Positions 25,959 through 35,333 of a stretch of 64,000 nt of DNA are shown piece after piece. A program made the position numbers and the translations under genes. Below the pieces are notes generated by a model, which saw only the letters and a list, made by a program, of their open reading frames with translations, was not told the origin of the DNA and did not search any database. Within the stretch, counting starts at the first letter, position 1, and each line of letters opens with the position of its first letter. This stretch comes from Desulfomonile tiedjei DSM 6799 (GTDB taxonomy: Bacteria; Desulfobacterota; Desulfomonilia; Desulfomonilales; Desulfomonilaceae). The stretch is from NCBI RefSeq assembly GCF_000266945.1, contig NC_018025.1:5088001-5152000 (forward strand), in the 5' to 3' direction.

Positions 25959-26546
25959 CTAGTGAGCGTAGTAAGGGTTCGCCTCGATTAACAAGAAAAG
26001 AAGTCCGATAAATCCAAATAAGAAACTCGCCACATTTGCGGTAAGCACCATCAGTATTGTGCGCTTCGTTGTCACTGGGTTATCGATCACCTTATTTCTG
26101 TGCATCCGCCTAAATATCGAAGCCATCATGCTAAACTCTACCGTCGCGACGACAAATTCCATGACACATATTGCGATCCATGCTGAACTATTATCGGAAC
26201 CGTACAAGTTGGCAAAAAAGACTGCGTCCATTTGAGACACAGGATTTGTGATCGCGTTTACGAACAAAACCCAGCCTACAAGTTCTTTTCCTGCTTTTCC
26301 GGACCACCCGAAAAAGGCCCAGATGACCAGGTATTCAATGATCACTGTGCACAAAAAATTCCCAACCAGCAACTCCAGCCGATTATTATTCCAAGAATGA
26401 TTCAGTTGGTCCAAAGGCAGCGGAACATCATTGGCGTGACTCAATCCAATTGAGCCTCCCAAGACGATCCAGAGACACAAAAGCGCTGGAGACAAAGGAA
26501 TCAGACGCAATATCATATACCTAGGATGAACAAAATAGTCTGACAT
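25959..26546 (-). CDS. Hypothetical membrane protein
   Basis: A 195-residue protein with about four hydrophobic segments (ALLCLWIVLGGSIGL, ELLVGNFLCTVIIEYLVIWA, AWIAICVMEFVVATVEFSMM and a C-terminal VLTANVASFLFGFIGLLFLL), so probably an inner-membrane protein. I do not recognise the family. It overlaps nothing and starts 6 bp after the stop of the truncated gene upstream, so the two were probably co-transcribed before the IS arrived; the operon's original promoter has been cut off by IS copy B. Confidence 0.7.
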   Translation of the reverse strand: MSDYFVHPRYMILRLIPLSPALLCLWIVLGGSIGLSHANDVPLPLDQLNHSWNNNRLELLVGNFLCTVIIEYLVIWAFFGWSGKAGKELVGWVLFVNAITNPVSQMDAVFFANLYGSDNSSAWIAICVMEFVVATVEFSMMASIFRRMHRNKVIDNPVTTKRTILMVLTANVASFLFGFIGLLFLLIEANPYYAH

Positions 26547-26552
26547 TTTTCT

Positions 26553-26954
26553 CTAATCCAAATAGTTTAAGCAGTCACTACAGACCAATTTACCTTTACG
26601 ATAAGTAGCAGTAAAAGAGCAATGGCCTAGGCTATTATCGAGCTTGCTCGAGACTATTTCTTTCTCTTGCATCTCATTGATGACGACCAGTCTGAGTTCA
26701 ACCTTTCTTCGGGGAGCCCGGAACTCTGCAGAGATACTTCCACCATGCGGATCAAGATAAGGCTTGTCCAGATTCGAGTATGTTCTGATGACGAATTCAG
26801 GTCGGTCCCATATAACCTGATCGTCTACCGTGACTTTTTCAAATCGAACATCCGAGCCTGACATGTTGGAAATAGACACCTGGCTCGTCGTCAACAAATA
26901 GTAGATGAAGCATGCCGGTGGCACTAAAATACTAAAAACAATTACCCAAAATAG
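26553..26954 (-). pseudogene. Hypothetical membrane-anchored protein, 5' end cut off by IS copy B
   Basis: The frame is open from the IS boundary to the stop at 26553 and begins inside a hydrophobic helix (LFWVIVFSILVPPACFIYYL), followed by a soluble domain with GSDVRFEKVTVDDQVIWDRP and a CSDCLNYLD tail holding a CxxC. No start codon with a ribosome site lies between the IS and this helix, and the reading continues into the IS, so the true N-terminus is missing. A restart at GTG 26924 could still give a shorter product. Family not recognised. Confidence 0.6.
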
Positions 26955-28434
26955 CTATAGTTTCGCCCTTTTTGTATTCTGGACGGTTAGATGGTGAGAT
27001 AATCCTTGAAAAAATAAGGCGTTCCGCACATACCCGGTTTTGTGTAAAGATTCTGGGAAGGAGGAACGCCAGTTGAAGAGATCTATACCAGATCCGTTCG
27101 GGATTGACGAGATTCATTTCAGAGCGTGTTTCAGCGCACCGAGTTTCCGTATCTTCGTTGCGCTGGTGGTCGGTTGGGTGCTCACTATGGGCAAGCACAC
27201 TATCAGCCAGGTGATTCTGACCATGAGACTCCATGAATCCAAGCACTTCGCCAGCATCTACCGATTCCTCGGCAAGGGACGATGGGAGACTGACTTTGTC
27301 TCCTATTTCGTCTTCAGAATGTTGGTAGAAACGCTGATTGCAGAAGGGATCGAGATCCTTGTGGTGATTGACGACACCTTGAACAAGCACACTGGCAAGA
27401 AGATCTGTGGCGCGGGCTGGCAGCATGATGGTTCACTCCCAAAGCATACTAAGCAAAAGGGGTATGGAGTGTGCTTTGTCATCATAGGACTGGCGATTCG
27501 CCTTCCCGGCATCAGCGATCGCATGTTTTGTCTGCCATACGCTGCCCGCCTTTGGTGGCCGCCAAAGGCCAAGTTTAATCCCAAGAGCCTGCCCTACAAG
27601 ACAAAACCCGAACTTGGATTGGATCTTATAAATCTGACTCATTCATGGCTCCAAGAGGGAGAAAGACTGAGAATTGTGTTCGACCTGGGATACTGCTGCG
27701 ATACCATCCTCAAAGCACGACCCAAGAATGTGCACATTACAGGGAGGCTGAGAAAGGATGCAGCTTTGTTCGCTGTGCTGGAACCTGCTCCATTTACAGT
27801 GATGGGCAGACCTCGCAAGAGAGGCGCTCGACTGCCCTCCCTGGAAACGATGTTCCAGGACCCCAATCTGGGGTGGAATGAGATTAGGGTCTTCTGCTAT
27901 GGAAAACAAACTAAGCTCCTGATACATCAGTTCACGGCGCTATGGTATCATAGCGCAGGGCAACAGCCTCTTTCGATCGTGTTGTGCCATGACCCGGCCG
28001 GCCACCATGCCAATATGGTGTTTTTCGATACGGACCCTCAGGCTGCACCACAGCAGATTATCGAGCGCTACGCTGCACGCTTTAGCATTGAGATGACCAA
28101 TCGAGAGACCAAGAACCTCCTGGGTGCGGCTGAACCTCAGTGTCGGAAAGAGACCTCGGTAACCCGTGCCCCTATGTTTGCTTACTGGGCCTACTGCTTT
28201 GTAGTGCTTTGGTTCGTTGGGCAATTCGTCACTGCAAAGAACCTCGTTGCCGACCCGGCTCCCTGGTACTGCCGGAAAAAGTCGTTCACCTTTTCAGACA
28301 TGCTGGCAGCAGCTCGAAGGAGTCATTTCTCGCTGAGAATTTATTCGAAAGCCAGCCGAATCAATAAGTTCGAAAAACTCAACGGCCCGCGCTCCACGCG
28401 CGGACTCGACCATGCAAGAATCGCGAAACTATAG
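26955..28434 (+). mobile_element. IS701/IS4-like insertion sequence, copy B (1480 bp), without target duplication
   Basis: Same length, ends (CTATAGTTTCGC) and transposase as copy A. The 7 bases outside the left end are AAAATAG and outside the right end GTCTTGA, so there is no target duplication although copy A made one of 7 bp. Each flank is a broken gene, and the two do not look like parts of one gene. This points to recombination or deletion at the element after insertion. Confidence 0.92.
27073..28434 (+). CDS. DDE transposase of the IS701/IS4-like element (copy B)
   Basis: 453 residues, identical in translation to the protein at 3711-5072, with the same TTG start and AGGAGG site and the same stop inside the terminal inverted repeat. 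Intact, so this copy could still supply transposase for either element. Its presence in the same orientation as copy A, 22 kb away, makes deletion of the DNA between them by homologous recombination possible. Confidence 0.9.
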   Translation: MKRSIPDPFGIDEIHFRACFSAPSFRIFVALVVGWVLTMGKHTISQVILTMRLHESKHFASIYRFLGKGRWETDFVSYFVFRMLVETLIAEGIEILVVIDDTLNKHTGKKICGAGWQHDGSLPKHTKQKGYGVCFVIIGLAIRLPGISDRMFCLPYAARLWWPPKAKFNPKSLPYKTKPELGLDLINLTHSWLQEGERLRIVFDLGYCCDTILKARPKNVHITGRLRKDAALFAVLEPAPFTVMGRPRKRGARLPSLETMFQDPNLGWNEIRVFCYGKQTKLLIHQFTALWYHSAGQQPLSIVLCHDPAGHHANMVFFDTDPQAAPQQIIERYAARFSIEMTNRETKNLLGAAEPQCRKETSVTRAPMFAYWAYCFVVLWFVGQFVTAKNLVADPAPWYCRKKSFTFSDMLAAARRSHFSLRIYSKASRINKFEKLNGPRSTRGLDHARIAKL

Positions 28435-28649
28435 GTCTTGACCCTGTAGAGAGAAGCCGGATCGAGATCACGATCTCTTACCAGTTCATCCACAATAATC
28501 TTCCTTTTGTCGGGGGTTCGAAGAGTTATTTCGTAGTATCCTTCCCGGGCTTTTTCCTGAGAGGCTTGCTGAGCTGAGGCAGGAAACGCGGTGACAAGAC
28601 CGAGAACAACAGTGATGAACAAAACGACCTGAACATTACGCATCATCAT
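28435..28649 (-). pseudogene. Secreted protein gene cut off at its 3' end by IS copy B
   Basis: The gene starts at ATG 28649 with AAGGAG five bases upstream and encodes a signal peptide (MMMRNVQVVLFITVVLGLVT, cut after ASA) and then about 45 residues of a mature protein (GYYEITLRTPDKRKIIVDEL) before the IS interrupts it at Thr71. The frame runs on into the IS and stops at 28341. The missing part is not on the other side of the IS. Family not recognised. Confidence 0.7.
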
Positions 28650-28960
28650 ATTCTCTCCTTCCGAGCTTCGTCGGTGAGAAAATGAAAAATCAGATTTCAA
28701 ACACTGATACTTGGTTTGAATAGCTGGATTATACATGATAGGTGATGAAAAAGCAATTAATATCAATCTCACTATTGCCTCATGCTGACCAATATTCGAT
28801 AAATCCTTCATTGTATTCCTGGGTCTCATGCAACCGCTTTTTATGTAAAGGGAAACGACACTGTAATCATACGAAGTGCTGAGAAAGCCATTTTTTTGTA
28901 TACTCTGCAACAAATTGTCACGTCTTTCGTGGACCTCAATTCTCGAGTGCGGTTAAATTA

Positions 28961-28989
28961 TTGACAAAACGGATCATTTTCGATATAAT
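28961..28989 (+). promoter_or_regulatory. Consensus sigma-70 promoter
   Basis: TTGACA (28961-28966) and TATAAT (28984-28989) are both perfect and 17 bp apart. Transcription would start near 28996, giving a leader of about 28 bases to the TPR gene start at 29024. Such an exact match suggests strong, constitutive expression. Confidence 0.88.
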
Positions 28990-29023
28990 CCGTTTATTCG
29001 TGTACCAAATAAAGGGGAAAACT

Positions 29024-31018
29024 ATGAGAGCAAAGATCGCTGTTCTGGCGTGCTTCATGGTCTTTTTCTATGCCTGGCCTCTTCAGGCGGATGACAAGAA
29101 TGTGCAACAACTTCTTTGGGATGCTTTCAGAGCTGAAAAGAATAGCCCTACTTCGGCGAAAACTATCGAAAAGTTCCAGCAGGTTCTCAAAGCAGATCCG
29201 GACAATTATTATGCGCTCCTGAAGATCGGTATCTCTAAGGCGAATGATCCCAATCAGTTTGTGGAAGCTGTAGATTATTTCCTCAGAGCCGCTCTTTCCA
29301 AACCGGACAGTCCTGAAGCGTATCAACATCTCGCGCAGCTCTACTACAAGACAGGCTATATCAGGGAAGGGGACAGATTTCTCAATATGTCCCGTAATCT
29401 GAGCGGCCAGGATTTTTACGATTCCATACGACTGCTGGGCTGGAGGTACGAGGATACAGGCAACTACTCTGCCGCGGTTCGGACGTATGCCAACGCGGCA
29501 TTGCCTCCAAACTCGAAATTCCGCGGAAATCCGTACCTATTACAGCGGCTGTATGCATCGGCCTTGTCTTCCGAGGCTCCCTACGATTGGGCAGAACCGG
29601 TGTTCAAGCTTATGCAGGGGGAGAATTCGGGACAGGCCGTAATTCGGACGCTTCAAGCCAAGATGAATCAGAATCCCGAATTTCTGCTTTCGTCTTCTCG
29701 AACTACCTCAGGAGCAAATACAGAGCTTCGTGGCGCCATCCTGGACGAATTGCGGAGCGTAGTAGGCATGACGGAGCGGATTCCTGAAACTCCCGAGCTG
29801 TCAAACGTGGTCTATAAGTCTTTTTCTTGTAATCCTGGAGACTTGAAGATCAAGGCACCATCCGATCCGTACGCAGCCTTTGCTGGGGCATCGATCGATT
29901 CCCCTGAATCTCGGAGGAGAGTTGTCGCCGAGTTGCATCGACTTCGTGACGAAGCTCTGAAGGATCTGGAAAAAGACACGCTCCTCGAGGATAAGGCTGA
30001 ACGGTTGTTTCTGTTTCTCAAGCGAAATGTTCTGAAGGAGTACAACCTATTCGAGGGATATACCGCAAAAGATGTCGTGGAGCACAAAAGGTTCATTTCT
30101 CTCACCGGCACGATTCTCTATGTTCTCATAGCCCGTGACGCAAACCTGCCGGTCTTTGCGGTGCTTGAACCCGGACATGCTTATCCGGTCCTCGATCTGG
30201 GCAAGGAGCGCAGAACGAGAATCGAGTTGACTGCTGAGGCCAATGAAGGTTTCGGCCCGGATGCAGAGCAGTTGGCGAAACTTCCGGTACGCGACAAGGA
30301 GTTTCGAGTCGGCTCTTTCCAGGGTCTTGGAGAAGTCAGCGATCCGATGAACCTGATAGCCGTTTTGTACAATGTTTCTGCTGACTTTAATCTTTATAGA
30401 TTTGTCCTGAATGACAACGAAGCTCTTTTCAGGCAAGCTATGAAAATGGATTACAATCTGGATTATCCCAGGCAGACTGAACGCATTAGCGCTATGAAAA
30501 CCTCCGGATTGGGCAATGGTGATCTGAAATCCTTCTGGTGGCTCGTAAGGACAATGGCTGCTTCGGATAATCGATTCAGACAAGAATTGATCGAACGGTT
30601 CAACCGGAGTATCGAGTTGATGAAACAGGGAAACCAAATATTTCCTTTAGATCTCGAGCTCAGAGAGCAAATGTTCACACTTATAATCCAGGCCGCCGCG
30701 TACGAAGCGCTTCCCGCCGAAGTGGGACTGGCTGAAAGAGCTCAGCGAAAACTCGCCGGTTTCGCCTCTTCTGAAGACGACACCGGTTCGACAAGTGCTC
30801 TTCTTGATGAGGAGCGGACGAGATGGCCGCAAGAAAAACGATATTGGCTGAAGGCGGTTGAAAGAATTGCATCTGCAGTACGTGAGAATCCTTGCGATGA
30901 AAAACTCGTTGGGATTCTGTCCATTCTGCGCACGAGAATAAGATCTGTTGCCGAGAAAGTGGACGATATAGCGGCTGAAGACGAATTGAATATGATAACC
31001 GCCGGGTTGACGAGATAG
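29024..31018 (+). CDS. Exported TPR protein with SirB1/transglutaminase-like region
   Basis: A 664-residue exported protein. ATG 29024 follows AAAGGGGAAAACT, while earlier starts in the frame would overlap the promoter. The signal peptide MRAKIAVLACFMVFFYAWPL is cut near LQA. Residues about 25-200 hold TPR-like helical pairs (TIEKFQQVLKADPDNYYALL, AVDYFLRAALSKPDSPEAYQ). From about 335 a stretch resembles the SirB1/transglutaminase-like fold: ISLTGTILYVLIARDANLPV then AVLEPGHAYPVLDLG, but a Thr or Gly stands where the catalytic Cys would be, so activity is doubtful. The C-terminal 200 residues are helical. Expressed from a perfect promoter just upstream. Role unknown; probably a periplasmic scaffold. 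Confidence 0.78.
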   Translation: MRAKIAVLACFMVFFYAWPLQADDKNVQQLLWDAFRAEKNSPTSAKTIEKFQQVLKADPDNYYALLKIGISKANDPNQFVEAVDYFLRAALSKPDSPEAYQHLAQLYYKTGYIREGDRFLNMSRNLSGQDFYDSIRLLGWRYEDTGNYSAAVRTYANAALPPNSKFRGNPYLLQRLYASALSSEAPYDWAEPVFKLMQGENSGQAVIRTLQAKMNQNPEFLLSSSRTTSGANTELRGAILDELRSVVGMTERIPETPELSNVVYKSFSCNPGDLKIKAPSDPYAAFAGASIDSPESRRRVVAELHRLRDEALKDLEKDTLLEDKAERLFLFLKRNVLKEYNLFEGYTAKDVVEHKRFISLTGTILYVLIARDANLPVFAVLEPGHAYPVLDLGKERRTRIELTAEANEGFGPDAEQLAKLPVRDKEFRVGSFQGLGEVSDPMNLIAVLYNVSADFNLYRFVLNDNEALFRQAMKMDYNLDYPRQTERISAMKTSGLGNGDLKSFWWLVRTMAASDNRFRQELIERFNRSIELMKQGNQIFPLDLELREQMFTLIIQAAAYEALPAEVGLAERAQRKLAGFASSEDDTGSTSALLDEERTRWPQEKRYWLKAVERIASAVRENPCDEKLVGILSILRTRIRSVAEKVDDIAAEDELNMITAGLTR

Positions 31019-31130
31019 GCTTGTCTGTACTACGTTGACGGGGTTCCGGGCTTCCGGGTCCCGTCGACAACCATCCCTTCCAAGAAAACCTTCTGTTACC
31101 CTTCTTTAAGCAGCATGCTATAATTCATTC

Positions 31131-31622
31131 ATGAGCACTGCAGGGGATTTCGATCACATTCTCATCAGAGAGGCAAGCGTTCTGGTACGCGTTCCCGAAG
31201 GAATCAGGGAACTCAATGATGACATCGTGCCGGAATACTTCGACGTGCGCACCGGGGTACCCCTTAAGAACATCTACCCGGAACTTCAGACAATAGAGCT
31301 TCATCGAGGATACTTATTATCGCCCGAAGACGCGCAGGGAATACTGAGATGTGGTTTGCCCGGATTGGAGCCCAAAGTCATCAGTATCTTGGATGTGAAG
31401 CAAAGGAGACTCGATTCGGTTGTTGCTGATTCGGTTCTCGATCAGCTGAAGGTTCTTACGGAATTATTTGGAGAATTCCTCCGGGCCGCGGAAGATGCTT
31501 CCCAGGAAGAGCGGTACTGGTTATCGCAACAGGTCCTGGGGCTCCTAAGAAAGTTTTCAGGCCGCGAACTTCAGGAACTCCAGGAAACAGTGGAGTGGTT
31601 CAGGAATCGTTCGAAAAAATAG
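31131..31622 (+). CDS. Hypothetical protein
   Basis: A 163-residue soluble protein that I do not recognise, with no signal peptide. N-terminal half is beta-rich (ILIREASVLVRVPEGIRELN), the C-terminal half a long charged helix pair (LDQLKVLTELFGEFLRAAED, LQELQETVEWFRNRSKK). A TATAAT box lies only 7 bp before ATG 31131, so either the message is nearly leaderless or the true start is a little downstream. Lies between two TPR protein genes in the same direction, 112 bp after the first and 97 bp before the second. Confidence 0.65.
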   Translation: MSTAGDFDHILIREASVLVRVPEGIRELNDDIVPEYFDVRTGVPLKNIYPELQTIELHRGYLLSPEDAQGILRCGLPGLEPKVISILDVKQRRLDSVVADSVLDQLKVLTELFGEFLRAAEDASQEERYWLSQQVLGLLRKFSGRELQELQETVEWFRNRSKK

Positions 31623-31719
31623 AGAATAACAATTTGACAAATGCGGCTGAACATCCTTATGTTTCGAGTATTCAGACGATGATCCGGAGTTTTTTTCGTC
31701 ATTTGCGGGGTATGCCTTT

Positions 31720-32805
31720 ATGCGGTACATTGCCATTCTTATTTTCTGCGTGACTCTCCTGGTATCGGGAGCACCGGCCGGAGGTGCTGAATCTCAAGTT
31801 CTGCGCTTGTACGAAAAAGGAAACTCCCTTATGAAGGAAGGCAATTTCAAGGAGGCGGTTCAGGCCTATTCAAGTGCTTTAAACCTGTTGGAGCCTGATG
31901 GGAAGAACGCACATGTGGTCATTCTGGCGCGGGCCCGTGCATATCATGATTCCGGGGAACTGGAGAGGGCCTTCAAAGATGTGAGCACGATAGTGAAATC
32001 GGACACGGTCGATGCAGAAACCCTGACATCGACTCTCCATCTCAGGGCGCGGTTACATCTCCAGCAAGGACGCGATCAACAGGCTCTTTCGGACATGACC
32101 AGCGCCATAAAGATCTCGCACGAAAACCAATCACTGCGATCGTTGTCTTTTGCCCATCGTGGGATTATTTTCCTTAACCTCAACCGATACGAGAATGCAC
32201 TGAGCGATTTCAACAAAGCCATCGAATTGGATCCAAATTCCGGATACGCTTATGCAGGCAGAGGCCTGGCATATCTCCGACTGGACAAAATAGATGCGGC
32301 TCGTCGCAATGCCGAAATAGCGCTGAGCAAGCACCCTGACGACAAAACGAAGAAACTTGCAGCCAAGATTACCAACGAGCTTTCCGTGTCGTCATCAGGG
32401 CCGCTCAGTCTTGCGGTTCCTATAGGGGACGACGGTCATATTTTCGTGCTACTCAAATTCAGCAAGAACGGTCCGCCGCACAGGTTTCTTCTTGATACCG
32501 GTGCAACGTTTTCCCTGATAAGCCGAGAGCTTCTGACTCAAATTCAGCAAGAAACGGAAGTGAAATCTGCCGGCAAAGCACGAGTAAAGACTGCTGATGG
32601 TTCGGAGCACATGGTGACGCGATACAAAGTCAAAAATGCATTTCTTTTCAATTTACCGCTCGGGGAAGTGGAAGTTCACGTATTTGATAAGAATGCAGGC
32701 GTCATCACCAATCTTCTCGGAATGCACAGCATTAAAAATATTTCTGTCTCCATTGATGCTCAGAGCAAGAAGGCTCACATCACAAGAAAGCAATCGCTGG
32801 ATTAA
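31720..32805 (+). CDS. Exported TPR protein with retropepsin-like aspartic protease domain
   Basis: A 361-residue exported protein. The signal peptide (MRYIAILIFCVTLLVSGAPA) is followed by TPR repeats over about 28-220, the clearest being FAHRGIIFLNLNRYENALSD and YAYAGRGLAYLRLDKIDAAR. Residues about 230-355 form a retropepsin-like (gag-asp) domain: the catalytic motif FLLDTGATFSLISRELL near 257 and the second loop VITNLLGMHSIKNISVSID, where LLG plays the role of the conserved ILG. Such single-domain proteases act as dimers. Likely periplasmic, cutting an unknown substrate brought in by the TPR part. GGGG lies just before the ATG. Confidence 0.82.
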   Translation: MRYIAILIFCVTLLVSGAPAGGAESQVLRLYEKGNSLMKEGNFKEAVQAYSSALNLLEPDGKNAHVVILARARAYHDSGELERAFKDVSTIVKSDTVDAETLTSTLHLRARLHLQQGRDQQALSDMTSAIKISHENQSLRSLSFAHRGIIFLNLNRYENALSDFNKAIELDPNSGYAYAGRGLAYLRLDKIDAARRNAEIALSKHPDDKTKKLAAKITNELSVSSSGPLSLAVPIGDDGHIFVLLKFSKNGPPHRFLLDTGATFSLISRELLTQIQQETEVKSAGKARVKTADGSEHMVTRYKVKNAFLFNLPLGEVEVHVFDKNAGVITNLLGMHSIKNISVSIDAQSKKAHITRKQSLD

Positions 32806-33000
32806 TACCATTTTGCGTTCAAGATGCTTACCACTGACCTAGCTTCGCAGGTCAGGTCCGTGCTTCCGCCTCTCAGTTAAGAACATCTTGAATGCAAGTC
32901 CGTATAACTGTGCTCGCGCTCGAAGGGGGTTCAAACGGAAACAGCCGCACGCTTCTTCAACAGAGCGATGCGGCTGAAAGTAGAACCGTAATGAATATGT

Positions 33001-33136
33001 TATAGCAAATGTCAGAATTCTTGCCCGATTGCGAAAAGCGCTTCTCGAAAATCGGTGGGTGCCGTGCCTCCGTGCCGGCACATTTTTACACAACAAATCG
33101 ACTAGTTAGGCCCGGCAGGGACGCCAGGCCCCACCG
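33001..33136. repeat. Foldback repeat family A, copy 2 (extended)
   Basis: Contains GTGGGTGCCGTGCCTCCG and GGCAGGGACGCC as in the other copies. Its left extension (33001-33055, with AATGTCAGAATTCTTG) is also found in front of copy 4 at 45386, so the duplicated unit there is about 135 bp. It lies in the 600-bp gap after the TPR-protease gene. Confidence 0.78.
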
Positions 33137-33235
33137 TTCCCTATGAAGGATAGGGGTGTTCAAAACGTCAGGAATTATGTCAACAGCTATAGAAGAGACT
33201 ATGCAACCATTCAGTTACGCATGAGAGGAGGTTTC

Positions 33236-33422
33236 TTCAGCCCCGAAGGGTCTTCCCAACAGTAGCCGTGGGTGCAAACCCACGGAAGCGATACGGCAAG
33301 TCCTATGTCTTCAGGACCCTGAAAGGGGTCAACCAATAACATTTGGGAATCATTGCCTGTTGGTCGACCCTTTCAGGGTCTTTGAACCATGCTTATGGAC
33401 ATGGCGCTGTCCACGGGTTGAC
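33236..33422. repeat. Repeat family B: hairpin-rich block at the left of IS1182 copy 1
   Basis: A run of short palindromes: CCCCGAAGGG-type, CCGTGGGTGCAAACCCACGG near 33266-33285, GACCCTGAAAGGGGTC near 33315, and GACCCTTTCAGGGTC near 33366, ending CCACGGGTTGAC right at the IS. The same building blocks recur at 43474-43659 and 49453-49635. No open frame of note. Confidence 0.7.
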
Positions 33423-35103
33423 GAAACTGTCTCAAAACTCCATTTTGGGCTCGCGATTTGCCAAGAGATGTACTAGAAAGGAGAGGAATTCAACAACCAC
33501 GAGGCTGTCATGGGCAAACAGATCCGGGCCGATTACGAACAGATCTTGATGTTTCCGCCGTCAGTGGAAGACTGGGTGGCTAAGGATCACCCGGCGCGCT
33601 TTATCCGAGATTTCGTGGATTCCTTGGATCTGTCCGAGTTGGGAATCGAGGTTCCCGACAGCGATACAGGACGTCCTCCGTATGCGCCAGATCTTCTGTT
33701 GAAGGTGTGGCTTTTCGGATACTTCAATCGGATCAGGAGTACCCGTAAGCTTGAAAAGGGTTGCCTTGAGAATATGGGGCTGATTTGGCTGACGGGGATG
33801 AATGCTCCGGATCATAATTCCTTATGGCGATTCTTCAAGGCGAACAAGAAATCATTGAGGCATCTGTTCAGACAGTCGATTCGTGTTGCTCTGAAGGCCG
33901 ATCTGATCGGTCTAGCTCTTCATGCCGTGGACGGGACCAAGATCCAAGCCGTCTCATCCAACGACAAGGCTCGGGGTCGTGAGCACCTGGAGAGGTTTCT
34001 GGAAAGTGTTTCGGAGAGATTGGACCGCACGATTGCCGATGCGATGACTGAGATAGAGAGAGCCGAGCGGGAAGAGACCGGTGAGTATCGCCTTCCGCAG
34101 TCCATGCAAGACGGATTGAAACGGAAACAGCGGATACAAGAGGCTCTGAAGGAGTTGGATGAATCGGACAAGAAGTCAGTTCACCCTTCGGAACCGGAAG
34201 CTCGCTTTATGAAGAATCGCCGGACCAAAGACTTGTCGTACAACGCTCAGGCGGTTGCCGACCAAAAGAGCGGCCTTATCGTGGCCGCAGATGTGGTCAC
34301 GGATGGGGCCGACAACGGGCAATTGGTCCCCATGCTCGACAAGGTGAAAGAGAATCTGGGCGCTGTGGCAGAGGAAAATGTGGCGGACGGGGGATATTTT
34401 TCCTCAGGGCAGATAGGTCTGGCCCATGAGCGAGAATACGGCATTCTTATCGGGAAATCGTCAGGGGAAATTGTTTCCGAGAGAGGTGCGGATGAGGATC
34501 TCTATCACCGATCCCGGTTCGTCTTTGATCAGGAGCGTGATTGCTTCATATGCCCTGAAGGGCGCTTGTTGCCTTTTCATCAGCGGAAAATTAACGGCAA
34601 GAACCACAATGAGGTTCGCAGGTATCACTGCAAGGATTTTCTAACGTGTCCCAATCGCTGGAAATGCTCCAAGAGCAAGAACGGACGCCTCATAGACCTC
34701 AGCGTTTACGAGGCGGCCCTAGAACGACACCGCAGCAAGAGGGAAAAACCAGAGAACAAAGAGCGCCTGAAGACTCGAAAGAAGATTATCGAGCCACCGT
34801 TTGCCTGGATCAAGAGCGCATTAAGCTTTCGGCGATGGACCGTGGCCGGAATCGACAACGTAAAGGCCCAGTGGGACCTTATTTGCACGACCATAAATCT
34901 CAGGAAGCTCTACCACCATTGGGTATCCGGCGAGGTGGCATTCACGTAAGCAGCCGGAGGGAGACCATGACCTTATAACGGACAGTACACTCGGATCGAA
35001 CCTCGCCTGATCTTCACTTGACGGGACTGCTTTTTTCCCAGAAGCAGGTCCTCCCGTCCGGCTTGCGTGATTCGCCGCAGTGCGCAGGTTTTGAGACGCT
35101 TTC
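33423..35103 (+). mobile_element. IS1182-family insertion sequence, copy 1 (1681 bp)
   Basis: Ends set by comparison with copy 2: left GAAACTGTCTCAAAAC, right (inverted) GAAAGCGTCTCAAAAC. The 4 bp TGAC are duplicated on both sides (33419-33422, 35104-35107), as expected for a simple insertion. It went into a family B repeat, next to CCACGGGT. One transposase gene fills it. Confidence 0.92.
33510..34949 (+). CDS. IS1182-family transposase (copy 1)
   Basis: A 479-residue DDE transposase. N-terminal domain marks are DHPARFIRDFVDSLDLSELG and DLLLKVWLFGYFNRIRSTRK; the catalytic core has the first Asp at about 141 in LHAVDGTKIQAVSSNDKARG, a second in NVADGGYFSSGQI, and a zinc-like Cys cluster (CHC...CPNRWKCSKSK) near 375-390, followed by KKIIEPPFAWIKSALSFRRW with the third acidic residue. 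A ribosome site (GAAAGGAGAGG) lies some 30 bases upstream of the ATG, rather far. It is intact. Compared with copy 2 I see one silent difference (base 33755 A; the matching base 43141 reads G in sense). Confidence 0.93.
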   Translation: MGKQIRADYEQILMFPPSVEDWVAKDHPARFIRDFVDSLDLSELGIEVPDSDTGRPPYAPDLLLKVWLFGYFNRIRSTRKLEKGCLENMGLIWLTGMNAPDHNSLWRFFKANKKSLRHLFRQSIRVALKADLIGLALHAVDGTKIQAVSSNDKARGREHLERFLESVSERLDRTIADAMTEIERAEREETGEYRLPQSMQDGLKRKQRIQEALKELDESDKKSVHPSEPEARFMKNRRTKDLSYNAQAVADQKSGLIVAADVVTDGADNGQLVPMLDKVKENLGAVAEENVADGGYFSSGQIGLAHEREYGILIGKSSGEIVSERGADEDLYHRSRFVFDQERDCFICPEGRLLPFHQRKINGKNHNEVRRYHCKDFLTCPNRWKCSKSKNGRLIDLSVYEAALERHRSKREKPENKERLKTRKKIIEPPFAWIKSALSFRRWTVAGIDNVKAQWDLICTTINLRKLYHHWVSGEVAFT

Positions 35104-35333
35104 TGACACCCGTGGCTACAATCGGGGCGCCCTTCCAGGGCGTGCCAGGTTATGACTAGATGGTTACATGGCTGTTGCTTTTTATCCACTTTACAAGAGG
35201 AAGAACCAGGGATTTTGGTCTAAATCCCTGAAACCAACCCGGATCCCAATTTAGAAAAGGGGAACGTTGGCTGCCAGCTTGATTGTCGCAAATGACCATT
35301 CAAGCAGCCGTGAGGCGATTACGACCATTGCCA

